DNA of 8,067 bases from Devosia sp. (GCA_011322005.1 DROE01000280.1:1-8067), one strand, 5' to 3'; positions 1 to 6,603 are shown, counted from the first letter of the stretch. Notes: a model not told the origin generated them from the letters alone. Numbers and translations: made by a program.

Positions 1-798
1 ATTGGCGTCCAGTCCAGTCCTGTGGCCGATGGTCCACCTCTTGTGGAAACATCGTCGGACGCCGGGGTGCAAACAATATTGGCCGATGCGCCCGCCGATA
101 CTCTGGTGCTCGATGCGCCCTTGAGGGGCGGTCTGCCTATAGAGCCCGAACTTTTCGTTCAAAACGGAACGGTTACCCCCGAACTGCTCTCAGCCTATAT
201 TGCCAGTTCGCAGGTCGCCCGCCTGCAAAGCCCCGCGCTTGTTCAGGCCAGCGCCATGGCGTTTGGAAAGCTGGGAGGGTCCGCTCAGCAATCCTCCTTG
301 TCCCTGCTCACCGAGCAGGCACTTAGCAGCTATGTTTCAAGTTCTTACAGACCTACCGCATCTCTGCTGGATGACATGCGCGCGCAGCGCCGCTGTCTGG
401 CACAGGCAATTTATCATGAAGCGCGCGGCGAGCCGGAGGCCGGACAATGGGCGGTTGCGGCGGTGATTCTGAACCGGGTAGAAAGCAGCCGGTATCCGGC
501 AACTGTCTGCGGGGTGGTGTACCAGAATGCCTCCTGGCGCAACCGCTGCCAGTTTTCCTTTGCCTGCGACGGGCAGTCCGACGAGGCGGGCAACGGCAAC
601 CGTATTGTGCGGGAGTCCTGGGTAAAAGCCAATCTGATTGCAGATGCAGCCTTCGCCCGTTTCAGAGGTGGTGAGCGTTTGGAAAATCTGCCCACCTCTG
701 TGTTATTCTACCACAATCGGACTGTGCAGCCCGACTGGGCCAGTGCCATGCAGAATGTGGCCGAAATTGGCGGGCATATTTTCTATTCAGCCCTTTAA
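1..798 (+). CDS. Cell wall hydrolase, SleB/Hydrolase_2 family (5' end outside window)
   Basis: The frame is open from base 1 to the TAA at 796-798. A GTG at 22 is possible, but no start with a clear ribosome site is visible, so the gene most likely begins upstream and this is its C-terminal 265 residues. The last ~140 residues carry the SleB-type hydrolase domain: the hallmark CLAQAIYHEARGEPEAGQ (codons from about 394) with the presumed catalytic Glu at 418-420, then AVAAVILNRV, a Cys-containing SWRNRCQFSFACDG stretch and a C-terminal VLFYHNRTVQPDW block. Members of this family cut peptidoglycan glycan strands, probably as lytic transglycosylases, and in Gram-negative bacteria are usually exported or membrane-anchored. 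The ~115 visible residues before the domain are low-complexity, rich in Ala/Ser/Leu, and look like a linker. Four Cys residues lie in the domain. The family call is firm; the cellular role (remodelling or recycling) is inferred. Confidence 0.88.
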   Translation: MGVQSSPVADGPPLVETSSDAGVQTILADAPADTLVLDAPLRGGLPIEPELFVQNGTVTPELLSAYIASSQVARLQSPALVQASAMAFGKLGGSAQQSSLSLLTEQALSSYVSSSYRPTASLLDDMRAQRRCLAQAIYHEARGEPEAGQWAVAAVILNRVESSRYPATVCGVVYQNASWRNRCQFSFACDGQSDEAGNGNRIVRESWVKANLIADAAFARFRGGERLENLPTSVLFYHNRTVQPDWASAMQNVAEIGGHIFYSAL

Positions 799-840
799 GA
801 CTGCCTTGAGACGCACCAATTCTCCAAACGGCAAGTGCTC

Positions 841-870
841 TGCGCACCCGGCGGTCATATTTTGTGCGCA
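841..870. repeat. 7-bp inverted repeat between hydrolase gene and chvI
   Basis: TGCGCAC at 841-847 and its exact reverse complement GTGCGCA at 864-870 are separated by 16 bases. No T-run follows the right arm, so it is a poor intrinsic terminator. It could be an operator or a weak RNA hairpin in the region that should hold the chvI promoter. No convincing -35/-10 pair was found between 799 and 957. Confidence 0.35.
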
Positions 871-945
871 ATTCTAGCAACCTAACAGGGTAACCTGCAG
901 TTTGTTGATGTAGCGGTTTCGCAAAAGATGGGCGGAATTGCAGTG

Positions 946-953
946 AAAGGAAG
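946..953 (+). promoter_or_regulatory. Ribosome binding site setting the chvI start at 958
   Basis: AAAGGAAG ends 4 bases before the ATG at 958. The alternative in-frame ATG at 928 has no comparable purine-rich site and would add ten residues not seen in ChvI proteins, which begin directly with the receiver-domain strand (M-x-x-IALVDDD). Confidence 0.65.
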
Positions 954-957
954 ATCA

Positions 958-1671
958 ATGCCAAAGATTGCGCTGGTCGACGACGATCGAAATATCCTGA
1001 CATCCGTATCCATGGCGCTGGAGGCAGAGGGTTATGCGGTTGCCACCTATACCGATGGGGCATCCGGTCTGGACGGTTTGACCGCCGACCAGCCCGATCT
1101 GGCAATCCTGGACATCAAGATGCCGCGTATGGACGGTATGGAGTTATTGCGCCGTCTGCGCCAGAAAACTGACCTGCCGGTGATTTTTCTCACTTCCAAG
1201 GACGAAGAGATTGACGAACTTTTTGGTTTGAAAATGGGAGCAGACGACTTTATCAAGAAGCCGTTTTCCCAACGCCTGCTGGTCGAGCGGGTAAAATCCA
1301 TCCTGCGCCGCGCGCAACCCCGCGAGGGAGGCGGGCAGACAGTCGCAAACGACATTTCCGGCCCCAAGTCTCTCATCGAGCGCGGTGCGCTGGTTATGGA
1401 TGACGAACGCCATACCTGCACCTGGATGGGTAAACATGTTACGCTTACTGTCACTGAGTTCCTGATCTTGCAGGCCCTGGCCATGCGTCCTGGAGTGGTA
1501 AAAAGCCGGAACGCCTTGATGGACGCTGCCTATGATGATCAGGTTTATGTGGATGATCGCACCATCGACAGCCATATCAAGAGGCTGAGGAAAAAATTCA
1601 AGGTTGCAGACAAAAATTTTGATATGATCGACACGCTGTACGGGGTGGGCTATCGTTTCAAGGAGCAGTGA
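958..1671 (+). CDS. chvI: ChvI/BvrR family two-component response regulator
   Basis: DNA-binding response regulator of 237 residues, OmpR/PhoB class. The N-terminal receiver domain (about 1-118) has the acidic pocket DDD at 8-10, phosphoacceptor Asp52 in LDIKMPRMDGMELL, Thr79 of the FLTS switch and Lys101 in the KPFSQRLLVERV stretch. The C-terminal winged helix (about 138-235) has the recognition-helix region DDRTIDSHIKRLRKKF and the closing hairpin TLYGVGYRF. The receiver matches ChvI of Sinorhizobium/Agrobacterium and BvrR of Brucella almost word for word from memory, hence the specific name. Partnered with ChvG, it controls envelope composition, exopolysaccharide, motility and acid-stress genes in this order. 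It is the first gene of the apparent operon; chvG follows after 7 bases. ATG 958 was chosen over ATG 928 because of the ribosome site and the usual N-terminus of the family. Confidence 0.95.
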   Translation: MPKIALVDDDRNILTSVSMALEAEGYAVATYTDGASGLDGLTADQPDLAILDIKMPRMDGMELLRRLRQKTDLPVIFLTSKDEEIDELFGLKMGADDFIKKPFSQRLLVERVKSILRRAQPREGGGQTVANDISGPKSLIERGALVMDDERHTCTWMGKHVTLTVTEFLILQALAMRPGVVKSRNALMDAAYDDQVYVDDRTIDSHIKRLRKKFKVADKNFDMIDTLYGVGYRFKEQ

Positions 1672-1678
1672 GGACAGA

Positions 1679-3577
1679 TTGGCAGTTACCGGGAGTGATA
1701 TTGATGGCCTTCGCGCGTCCGCCCGGCACGCAACGACTACCCGCCGGGTGAAGGATCAGGTGCCGCCAACCAGCAGTGATCAGCCATCCAATGCCCGGAC
1801 AGCCGCAGGTGAAGTGGTGGATGCTCCCCACCCCGTCCACAAGGCGTCGCGCAAGCCGGGCAATGGAATTGGGGTTGGATCCCGGCTGATGGCGCTGCTG
1901 CAAGGTGCCAGCCGTGTGTTGGACCGCACGGTTTTTTCAAATCTGACGCGCCGTATCGTTGCTCTGAATCTGGCGGCTCTGGTGGTCCTGATCACCGGCA
2001 TTCTGTTCCTCAATCAGTGGCGTGCCGGGCTGATCGACGCCCGTGTGCAAAGCCTTCGCGTGCAGGGTGAAATTATTTCCGCAGCAATTGCGGCCTCTGC
2101 AACGGTCGATAGCGATGTGATATCGGTCAACCCCGATCGCCTTCTCGAGTTTCAGGCCGATGGTCCGTTTTCACCCTTGAGTTTTTTTGATCCCACCCTG
2201 GAATTTCCTATTTCACCCGAAAGGGTGGCACCATTGTTGCGAAACCTGGTAACCCCGACCCGCACACGGGCCCGGATTTATGACCGGGACGGATTGCTGA
2301 TCCTTGATTCTGCATCAATCTACGTTTCCGGAGAGGTGATTGCTCATCGCAATACCGAGGCCAGTTCTCCCAACTTCCTACAGGTTGCATGGAACCGGTT
2401 TCTGACCTGGGTCCCGGGGGAGGAATTCCCGCTCTACCAGGAGTACGATGACAGCGAAGGAACACGTTATCCTGAGGTGCGTGCAGCGCTGACCGGCGCG
2501 CCGGCCGACATAGTCCGGGTCGATGAGGAGGCAAAACTGCTTATTTCCGTGGCGGTTCCCATCCAGCGCTCCCGCGCCACCGTTGGTGCATTGCTGCTCT
2601 CCACCCAGTCCGGGGAGATCGACGCGATCATCGCCTCGGAGAGGGTAAACGTTCTTCGGCTTGGCCTGATCGCCGTCACGGTTACCATTGTTCTGTCCCT
2701 GTTTCTGGCCCGCACAATCGCCGGCCCCATGCGCCGCCTGTCCGCTGCGGCCGAGAAAGTGCAGTCCTCCAAGCTGACCCGCGCTGAAATACCCGACTTC
2801 ACCGACCGGCCGGATGAAATCGGCCACCTTTCCGGGGCCTTGCGCTCCATGACCGAGGCTTTGTTCGACAGGATCGAGGATATAGAGCGTTTCGCCGCCG
2901 ATGTGGCCCATGAACTCAAGAACCCGCTGACCTCTCTGCGCAGTGCCGTAGAGACCCTGCCCCTGACCAAAAGTCAAAGCGACCGGGACCGTCTGGCGGC
3001 GATTATTCTTCACGATGTGCAAAGGCTGGACCGCTTGATTTCTGATATCTCCAACGCCTCTCGCCTTGATGCGGAACTGGCCCGCGACAGCTCCCAATGT
3101 GTCCAGATCGCGGAAGTATGCAATGCCATGATTGCGATGCACCAGGACAATGCCAACAGGCGGGGCATTTCCATCGTCTCGGAAATCCGGGGTGACTTCC
3201 CGCCCCTGGTGCAGGGGCAGGACAGCCGCCTTGCCCAGGTGCTTTCCAACCTGATTGACAACGCGATTTCCTTTTCCCCTACCGGAGGGAAAGTCACGGT
3301 CGCTATCGAGACAAGCTACTCCGATGTCAACGTGTTTGTCATGGACGAGGGGGAGGGCATACGTGGCGAGTCCGGCAGGATTTTCGAGCGGTTTTACACC
3401 GACCGGCCGGTGACGGAGCACTTTGGCAATCACTCCGGTCTGGGCCTTTCCATATCCCGGCAGATTATTCTTGCCCATGACGGCACAATCAGTGCCCAGA
3501 ACCGCGCTGACCGCTCCGGGGCCATATTCAGCTTCACACTGCCGCGCATGATTGTCGCCAAACCGGCACGAAAATGA
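1679..3577 (+). CDS. chvG: ChvG/BvrS/ExoS family sensor histidine kinase
   Basis: Inner-membrane sensor kinase, 632 residues from TTG 1679, which follows GAGGA at 1670-1674. Order of parts: a cytoplasmic, basic and disordered N-terminus (1-90); TM1 about 92-111 after the family motif LTRRIVALNL; a periplasmic sensor region (about 112-324) with the family motif LIDARVQSL; TM2 about 326-344; HAMP (about 345-400); HisKA with phosphoacceptor His411 in AADVAHELKNPLTSL; and an HATPase_c domain with N box LSNLIDNAISFSP (518-533), G1 DEGEGI (556-561), F box FERFYTDRP and G2 HSGLGLS. All catalytic motifs are intact. It phosphorylates ChvI. The N-terminal extension before TM1 seems longer than in rhizobial homologues of about 595 residues; GTG codons at 1814/1817, just after AGGTGA, would give about 587 residues. 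The stop overlaps the hprK start (ATGA), which suggests translational coupling. Confidence 0.94.
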   Translation: MAVTGSDIDGLRASARHATTTRRVKDQVPPTSSDQPSNARTAAGEVVDAPHPVHKASRKPGNGIGVGSRLMALLQGASRVLDRTVFSNLTRRIVALNLAALVVLITGILFLNQWRAGLIDARVQSLRVQGEIISAAIAASATVDSDVISVNPDRLLEFQADGPFSPLSFFDPTLEFPISPERVAPLLRNLVTPTRTRARIYDRDGLLILDSASIYVSGEVIAHRNTEASSPNFLQVAWNRFLTWVPGEEFPLYQEYDDSEGTRYPEVRAALTGAPADIVRVDEEAKLLISVAVPIQRSRATVGALLLSTQSGEIDAIIASERVNVLRLGLIAVTVTIVLSLFLARTIAGPMRRLSAAAEKVQSSKLTRAEIPDFTDRPDEIGHLSGALRSMTEALFDRIEDIERFAADVAHELKNPLTSLRSAVETLPLTKSQSDRDRLAAIILHDVQRLDRLISDISNASRLDAELARDSSQCVQIAEVCNAMIAMHQDNANRRGISIVSEIRGDFPPLVQGQDSRLAQVLSNLIDNAISFSPTGGKVTVAIETSYSDVNVFVMDEGEGIRGESGRIFERFYTDRPVTEHFGNHSGLGLSISRQIILAHDGTISAQNRADRSGAIFSFTLPRMIVAKPARK

Positions 3578-4029
3578 ACTCATCACAAAATCTGCACGCC
3601 ACGGGCATTGTTGTCGAAGGCAGGGGCCTGCTGATTACAGGCCGTTCGGGATCTGGCAAATCCCTGCTGGCTCTGGAACTTCTGGGGCTCGCCGGAGCGG
3701 CGGGGAAAGAAGCAAGGCTGGTTGCTGACGATCAGGTGTTGATTGAAAGTTCTGGCGGCATCGTTGAAATGGTCACGCCCCCCTCCACTGCCGGAAAAAT
3801 TGAGTTGCGCGGGCGCGGTATTGTCAGGCGGGAGCATATGGCACGGGCGCGGATACATCTGGTGGTCGAACTTGTTAAACAACTGGAGCGCATGCTTGGC
3901 CCGGAGCAACTCATAGCGGAAATTGCCGGCTGTCGGGTTGCCCGCTGCCCGGTGCCTCACCGTGGAATTGTTGATTCCGCTCACCAGATTTTGTTGGTCC
4001 GTGAAGCTCTTTCATCACTGGATGGTTGA
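3574..4029 (+). CDS. hprK: HPr kinase/phosphorylase, short alphaproteobacterial form
   Basis: 151-residue protein equal to only the C-terminal catalytic domain of the ~310-residue Firmicutes enzyme; the N-terminal domain is absent, as usual in Alphaproteobacteria. It carries His8 in LHATGI at the position of the conserved catalytic His, the Walker A loop GRSGSGKS (23-30), the Asp pair in VADDQV (52-53), and the family signature IELRGRGIV (76-84). It should phosphorylate, and reverse phosphorylation of, the regulatory Ser of HPr, which is present in the downstream ptsH (Ser55). Its ATG lies inside the end of chvG (ATGA, 3574-3577), so synthesis is probably coupled to the sensor kinase. In S. 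meliloti the equivalent gene affects catabolite repression and PTS state; a link to ChvG/ChvI signalling is inferred from the operon. Confidence 0.93.
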   Translation: MNSSQNLHATGIVVEGRGLLITGRSGSGKSLLALELLGLAGAAGKEARLVADDQVLIESSGGIVEMVTPPSTAGKIELRGRGIVRREHMARARIHLVVELVKQLERMLGPEQLIAEIAGCRVARCPVPHRGIVDSAHQILLVREALSSLDG

Positions 4030-4181
4030 TGAAAAGATCAGGAGTTCCCGCACCCAGATGCCCCGGTTTGGAAGTTTTGACTTGCAACCGGCCAAATGCC
4101 TGCGCAAGGATTATGGGGACAGTGGCCATTTTCAGGGTTGGTGACATGCCTTCAGACTTAACCGGAGAAACAAACAGATGA
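4029..4181 (+). CDS. Doubtful 50-codon ORF coupling hprK to manX
   Basis: An ATG at 4029 shares its A with the hprK stop (TGATG), and the frame runs 50 codons to a TGA at 4179-4181 that overlaps the manX start (ATGA). The predicted peptide (starts MKRSGVPAPR, ends GDMPSDLTGETNR) has no motif I recognise, no membrane segment and three Cys. It does not resemble RapZ, which sits between hprK and manX in some other alphaproteobacteria. No ribosome site of its own is evident beyond possible reinitiation at TGATG. It may be a coupling leader, a gene remnant or chance; translation is unproven. Confidence 0.25.
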   Translation: MKRSGVPAPRCPGLEVLTCNRPNACARIMGTVAIFRVGDMPSDLTGETNR

Positions 4182-4579
4182 TTGGCATGGTTCTTGTGAC
4201 TCACGGCAGGCTGGCGGACGAATTTCAGGCTGCGCTGGAGCATGTTGTGGGGCCTCAGGAAAATTGTCAGGCGGTCTGTATCGGGGCTGACGACGATATG
4301 GAGTTGCGCCGCCAGGACATACTAAGCGCCGTTCAGGCTGTTGATACCGGTGACGGGGTGGTCATTCTGACCGATATGTTTGGCGGCACACCCTCCAACC
4401 TGGCCATCTCGGTCATGCAGAATCTGGATGTCGAGGTGATTGCCGGCGTCAACCTGCCCATGCTCGTGAAACTGGCGCGCATAAGGGGGGAAAAGGACAT
4501 GCGCCAAAGCGTGCGCGAAGCACAGGACGCGGGACGCAAATATATCAACGTGGCCAATGACGTGCTGGGAAACAATTAG
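4178..4579 (+). CDS. manX: PTS EIIA component, mannose family (ManX/PtsM type)
   Basis: 133-residue stand-alone EIIA of the mannose PTS superfamily. The active-site His9 sits in MVLVTHG at the usual place after strand 1, and the conserved VVILTDMFGGTPSNLA block (about 62-77) and the GVNLPMLVKLAR block (about 89-100) are intact. It would accept phosphate from HPr-His. With no EIIB, EIIC or EIID gene beside it, the role is regulatory rather than sugar transport, as in the incomplete PTS of Brucella and rhizobia. A GGAGA ribosome site at 4164-4168 lies 9 bases before the ATG. Its start overlaps the stop of the 50-codon ORF that follows hprK. There is an internal G6 run near 4485. Confidence 0.92.
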   Translation: MIGMVLVTHGRLADEFQAALEHVVGPQENCQAVCIGADDDMELRRQDILSAVQAVDTGDGVVILTDMFGGTPSNLAISVMQNLDVEVIAGVNLPMLVKLARIRGEKDMRQSVREAQDAGRKYINVANDVLGNN

Positions 4580-4642
4580 GATCATGACCTAGTTTGGTTC
4601 CCTCGATGCATTGCTTCCCTTTTTTCAGGACGGATAGGAAAC

Positions 4643-4963
4643 ATGTCTGGCGCTGACAATACGGAGCACGCCCTGGCCCAACGCATGCGCATATGCAATC
4701 AGCGGGGCTTGCATGCCCGCGCCTCGGCCCGTTTCGTGCATACAGCGGAGCTGTTTGACGCTGAAATCAGCGTCACCAGAGATGGCATGACCGTGGGGGG
4801 CACCTCGATCATGGGGCTGATGATGCTGGCCGCCGGTCCTGGTTCGTCCATTCTGGTCAAGGCGAAGGGGCGTCAGGCCCGAGAGGCTCTGGATGCAATT
4901 TCAAATCTGATCGGCTGCGGATTTGACGAGGACACTGAAAGTGGGGGCAGTGAGGACTTGTAG
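4643..4963 (+). CDS. ptsH: HPr phosphocarrier protein
   Basis: 106-residue HPr. The active-site His24 lies in NQRGLHARASARFV, and the regulatory Ser55 lies in VGGTSIMGLMML; both are offset by +9 from the classical His15/Ser46, so spacing is exact. Presence of the Ser site agrees with hprK three positions upstream. HPr takes phosphate from EI (not in this window) and passes it to EIIA-Man. Compared with an ~88-residue HPr it has about nine extra N-terminal residues and an acidic C-terminal tail. The ATG follows AGGAA (4636-4640) very closely; AGGA at 4627-4630 is a second possible site. It is 63 bases after manX, in a gap with a T6 run but no hairpin, so it is probably still in the same transcript. 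Confidence 0.93.
   Translation: MSGADNTEHALAQRMRICNQRGLHARASARFVHTAELFDAEISVTRDGMTVGGTSIMGLMMLAAGPGSSILVKAKGRQAREALDAISNLIGCGFDEDTESGGSEDL
4742..4775 (+). repeat. Two adjacent inverted repeats inside ptsH
   Basis: ACAGC-GGA-GCTGT (4742-4754) is followed one base later by TGACGCTG-AAAT-CAGCGTCA (4756-4775, perfect 8-bp arms). In RNA these would form tandem hairpins covering HPr codons around residues 34-45. No T-run follows. A role is not known; the protein sequence there is ordinary HPr. Confidence 0.4.
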
Positions 4964-4971
4964 GTTCCGAG

Positions 4972-5001
4972 TTGGGAATTACCCGCGGGCAAACATATAA
5001 A
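4972..5001 (+). promoter_or_regulatory. Candidate ahcY promoter
   Basis: TTGGGA at 4972-4977 and TATAAA at 4996-5001, separated by 18 bases, resemble sigma-70 -35 and -10 elements. The -10 lies inside the left arm of the dyad at 4993-5016, which is where a repressor would block initiation. The match is imperfect and no transcript evidence is available. Confidence 0.33.
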
Positions 5002-5016
5002 CATTTCTTTATATGT
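4993..5016. promoter_or_regulatory. Perfect dyad upstream of ahcY, probable SahR-type operator
   Basis: ACATATAAA (4993-5001) and its exact reverse complement TTTATATGT (5008-5016) are separated by CATTTC. AT-rich dyads of this form, centred on a few bases and ending in CATATAAA/TTTATATG, agree with what I recall of the motif for SahR, an ArsR-family, S-adenosylhomocysteine-sensing repressor of ahcY and methionine-cycle genes in Proteobacteria; I could not check the motif. No sahR gene is in the window. A rho-independent terminator for the ptsH operon is a weaker option, since the stem is AT-only apart from one C-G pair. Confidence 0.6.
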
Positions 5017-5094
5017 ATGTTGTATCAAGCTCCCCAGCGGTCTATACACCTGCTAGAAAATTTTCTTTTCCGTGTCCGTCCTCGGGACAAACCT

Positions 5095-5098
5095 GGAG
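5095..5098 (+). promoter_or_regulatory. Ribosome binding site setting the ahcY start at 5106
   Basis: GGAG lies 7 bases before the ATG at 5106. The longer in-frame reading from ATG 5013 would begin inside the operator dyad and add 31 residues not found in AhcY proteins. Confidence 0.65.
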
Positions 5099-5105
5099 CT
5101 CCCCA

Positions 5106-6509
5106 ATGAACGCCCAGAACAAAGACTACGCCGTCAAAGACATTTCCCTTGCCGAATTTGGCCGCAAGGAAATTGCCATGGCCGAAATCGAAATGCCCGG
5201 TCTGATGGCAATCCGCAAGGAATTTCAGTCCGCACAGCCACTCAAGGGCGCGCGCATCGCCGGCTCGTTGCATATGACCATTCAGACCGCGGTGCTGATT
5301 GAAACTCTGGTGGCGCTGGGCGCCGAGGTGCGATGGGCCTCGTGCAACATCTATTCCACCCAGGACCACGCCGCCGCTGCCATCGCCGCCGCCGGTATCC
5401 CCGTTTTCGCCCACAAGGGTGAAACGCTTGCTGAATACTGGGATTTCGCCGACCGCATTCTTGATTGGGGCAACGGAGAAACCGCCAACCTTATTCTGGA
5501 CGATGGCGGGGACGCCACCATGCTGGTGCTCAATGGGGCCAGGGCCGAAACCGACCCCTCAGTCATCGCCCATCCCAAAAGCGAGGAAGAGGAATTTTTC
5601 GCGGCTCAGGTCAAAAAGCGCCTCGCCGCTGAGCCCGGGTTCTATTCAAAAGTGCGCGCCAACATCAAAGGTGTGTCGGAGGAAACCACCACCGGGGTCA
5701 TGCGTCTTTATCAGCTTCACGAGAAAGGTGATCTGCCGTTCCCGGCCATCAACGTCAATGACAGCGTGACCAAATCCAAGTTCGACAACAAATATGGCTG
5801 CCGGGAAAGCCTGGTTGATGCCATCCGCCGGGGCACCGACGTGATGATGGCAGGCAAGGTCGCCATTGTTTGCGGCTATGGCGATGTGGGCAAGGGTTCG
5901 GCCCAGTCGCTGGCCGGAGCCGGTGCGCGGGTGCTGGTGACCGAAATTGACCCCATTTGCGCATTGCAGGCCGCCATGGACGGCTTTGAGGTCGTGACCC
6001 TTGAGGACGCAGCCCATCGTGCCGACCTGGTGGTCACCTGCACCGGCAACAAGGATATCGTCACCATCGACGATATGAAAAAGCTCAAGGATATGGCCAT
6101 TGTCTGTAATATCGGGCATTTCGACAATGAAATTCAGGTTGCAGAATTGCAGAATTTCAAATGGACCAACGTCAAGCCGCAAGTGGACATCGTGGAACTT
6201 GGCGAAGGCAATCGCATCATTTTGCTTTCGCAAGGGCGCCTTGTAAATCTGGGCAATGCCACCGGGCATCCATCTTTTGTGATGAGCGCTTCTTTTGCCA
6301 ACCAGACGCTGGCCCAGATTGAACTGTGGACGCGAGGCGACAACTACGAGGCCGGGGTGCACGTTCTTCCCAAGCATCTGGACGAAAAGGTTGCCGAACT
6401 GCATCTGGAAAAACTCGGTGTCAAGCTGACCAAACTGTCCAGGGAACAGGCCGACTATATCGGAGTTTCCCCCGACGGCCCCTTCAAGCCGGAACAATAT
6501 CGCTACTAG
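5106..6509 (+). CDS. ahcY: Adenosylhomocysteinase (S-adenosyl-L-homocysteine hydrolase)
   Basis: 467-residue cytoplasmic, NAD-dependent enzyme that splits S-adenosylhomocysteine to adenosine and homocysteine, relieving product inhibition of methyltransferases and feeding the methionine cycle. Visible family marks: signature CNIYSTQDHAAAAI (80-93), substrate residues in the DDGGDATMLV (132-141) and NVNDSVTKSKFDN (216-228) blocks, NAD-binding loop CGYGDVGKG (256-264), the NIGHFDNE block (335-342), the GHPSFVMSASF hinge region, and the C-terminal KPEQYRY (461-467) whose Lys and Tyr reach into the partner subunit's NAD site. The length and the insertion around residues 145-185 fit the bacterial long form rather than the ~432-residue animal form. 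It has its own control region, separate from ptsH by 142 bases. Conserved placement after ptsH is typical of this order. Confidence 0.97.
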   Translation: MNAQNKDYAVKDISLAEFGRKEIAMAEIEMPGLMAIRKEFQSAQPLKGARIAGSLHMTIQTAVLIETLVALGAEVRWASCNIYSTQDHAAAAIAAAGIPVFAHKGETLAEYWDFADRILDWGNGETANLILDDGGDATMLVLNGARAETDPSVIAHPKSEEEEFFAAQVKKRLAAEPGFYSKVRANIKGVSEETTTGVMRLYQLHEKGDLPFPAINVNDSVTKSKFDNKYGCRESLVDAIRRGTDVMMAGKVAIVCGYGDVGKGSAQSLAGAGARVLVTEIDPICALQAAMDGFEVVTLEDAAHRADLVVTCTGNKDIVTIDDMKKLKDMAIVCNIGHFDNEIQVAELQNFKWTNVKPQVDIVELGEGNRIILLSQGRLVNLGNATGHPSFVMSASFANQTLAQIELWTRGDNYEAGVHVLPKHLDEKVAELHLEKLGVKLTKLSREQADYIGVSPDGPFKPEQYRY

Positions 6510-6550
6510 AGCGGCTGTGAGCTTCTGAAAGTTCACGCGCGGTTTGCACG

Positions 6551-6563
6551 AACCGGGCCGGTT
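6551..6563. repeat. Palindrome AACCGG-G-CCGGTT, one half recurring downstream
   Basis: The 13-base palindrome lies 42 bases after ahcY. CGGTT at 6540-6544 is a further half-site facing it, and the 11-mer CGGGCCGGTTT at 6554-6564 recurs exactly at 6698-6708, just upstream of the next gene. This could be a regulator site pair or chance in GC-rich DNA. Confidence 0.3.
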
Positions 6564-6582
6564 TCCACAAGCTGCAGAAATG

Positions 6583-6603
6583 AATGGCGCCAACAGCCAT
6601 TTT
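6583..6603 (+). terminator. Weak intrinsic terminator candidate after ahcY
   Basis: AATGGC (6583-6588) pairs with GCCATT (6596-6601) across a 7-base loop and ends in a run of four T (6600-6603). The stem is short and the T-run is brief, so termination would be partial at best. Confidence 0.35.

Noticed and set aside
2378..3586. 402-codon open frame on the minus strand opposite chvG
   Set aside because: It lies wholly opposite a gene with all histidine-kinase motifs, and its translation is low-complexity Gly/Arg/Gln-rich with no recognisable domain; it is a by-product of codon use in the + strand gene.
3923..4144. 73-codon + strand frame across the hprK end and the following gap
   Set aside because: More than a third of it overlaps verified hprK codons in another frame, the start has no ribosome site, and the peptide has no motif. 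The 4029-4181 frame fits the gap better.
4580..4642. Terminator between manX and ptsH suggested by a T6 run near 4620
   Set aside because: No stem precedes the T-run, so it is not an intrinsic terminator.
5013..5105. 31-residue N-terminal extension of AhcY from ATG 5013
   Set aside because: It starts inside the operator dyad, lacks a ribosome site and is not part of the AhcY family; ATG 5106 has GGAG 7 bases upstream and gives the standard N-terminus.
4964..5105. SAM-II, SAH or SAM/SAH riboswitch upstream of ahcY
   Set aside because: I looked for a GC-rich pseudoknot-type aptamer; the only structure is a short AT-rich dyad better explained as a protein operator, and the dyad lies at or before the likely transcription start.
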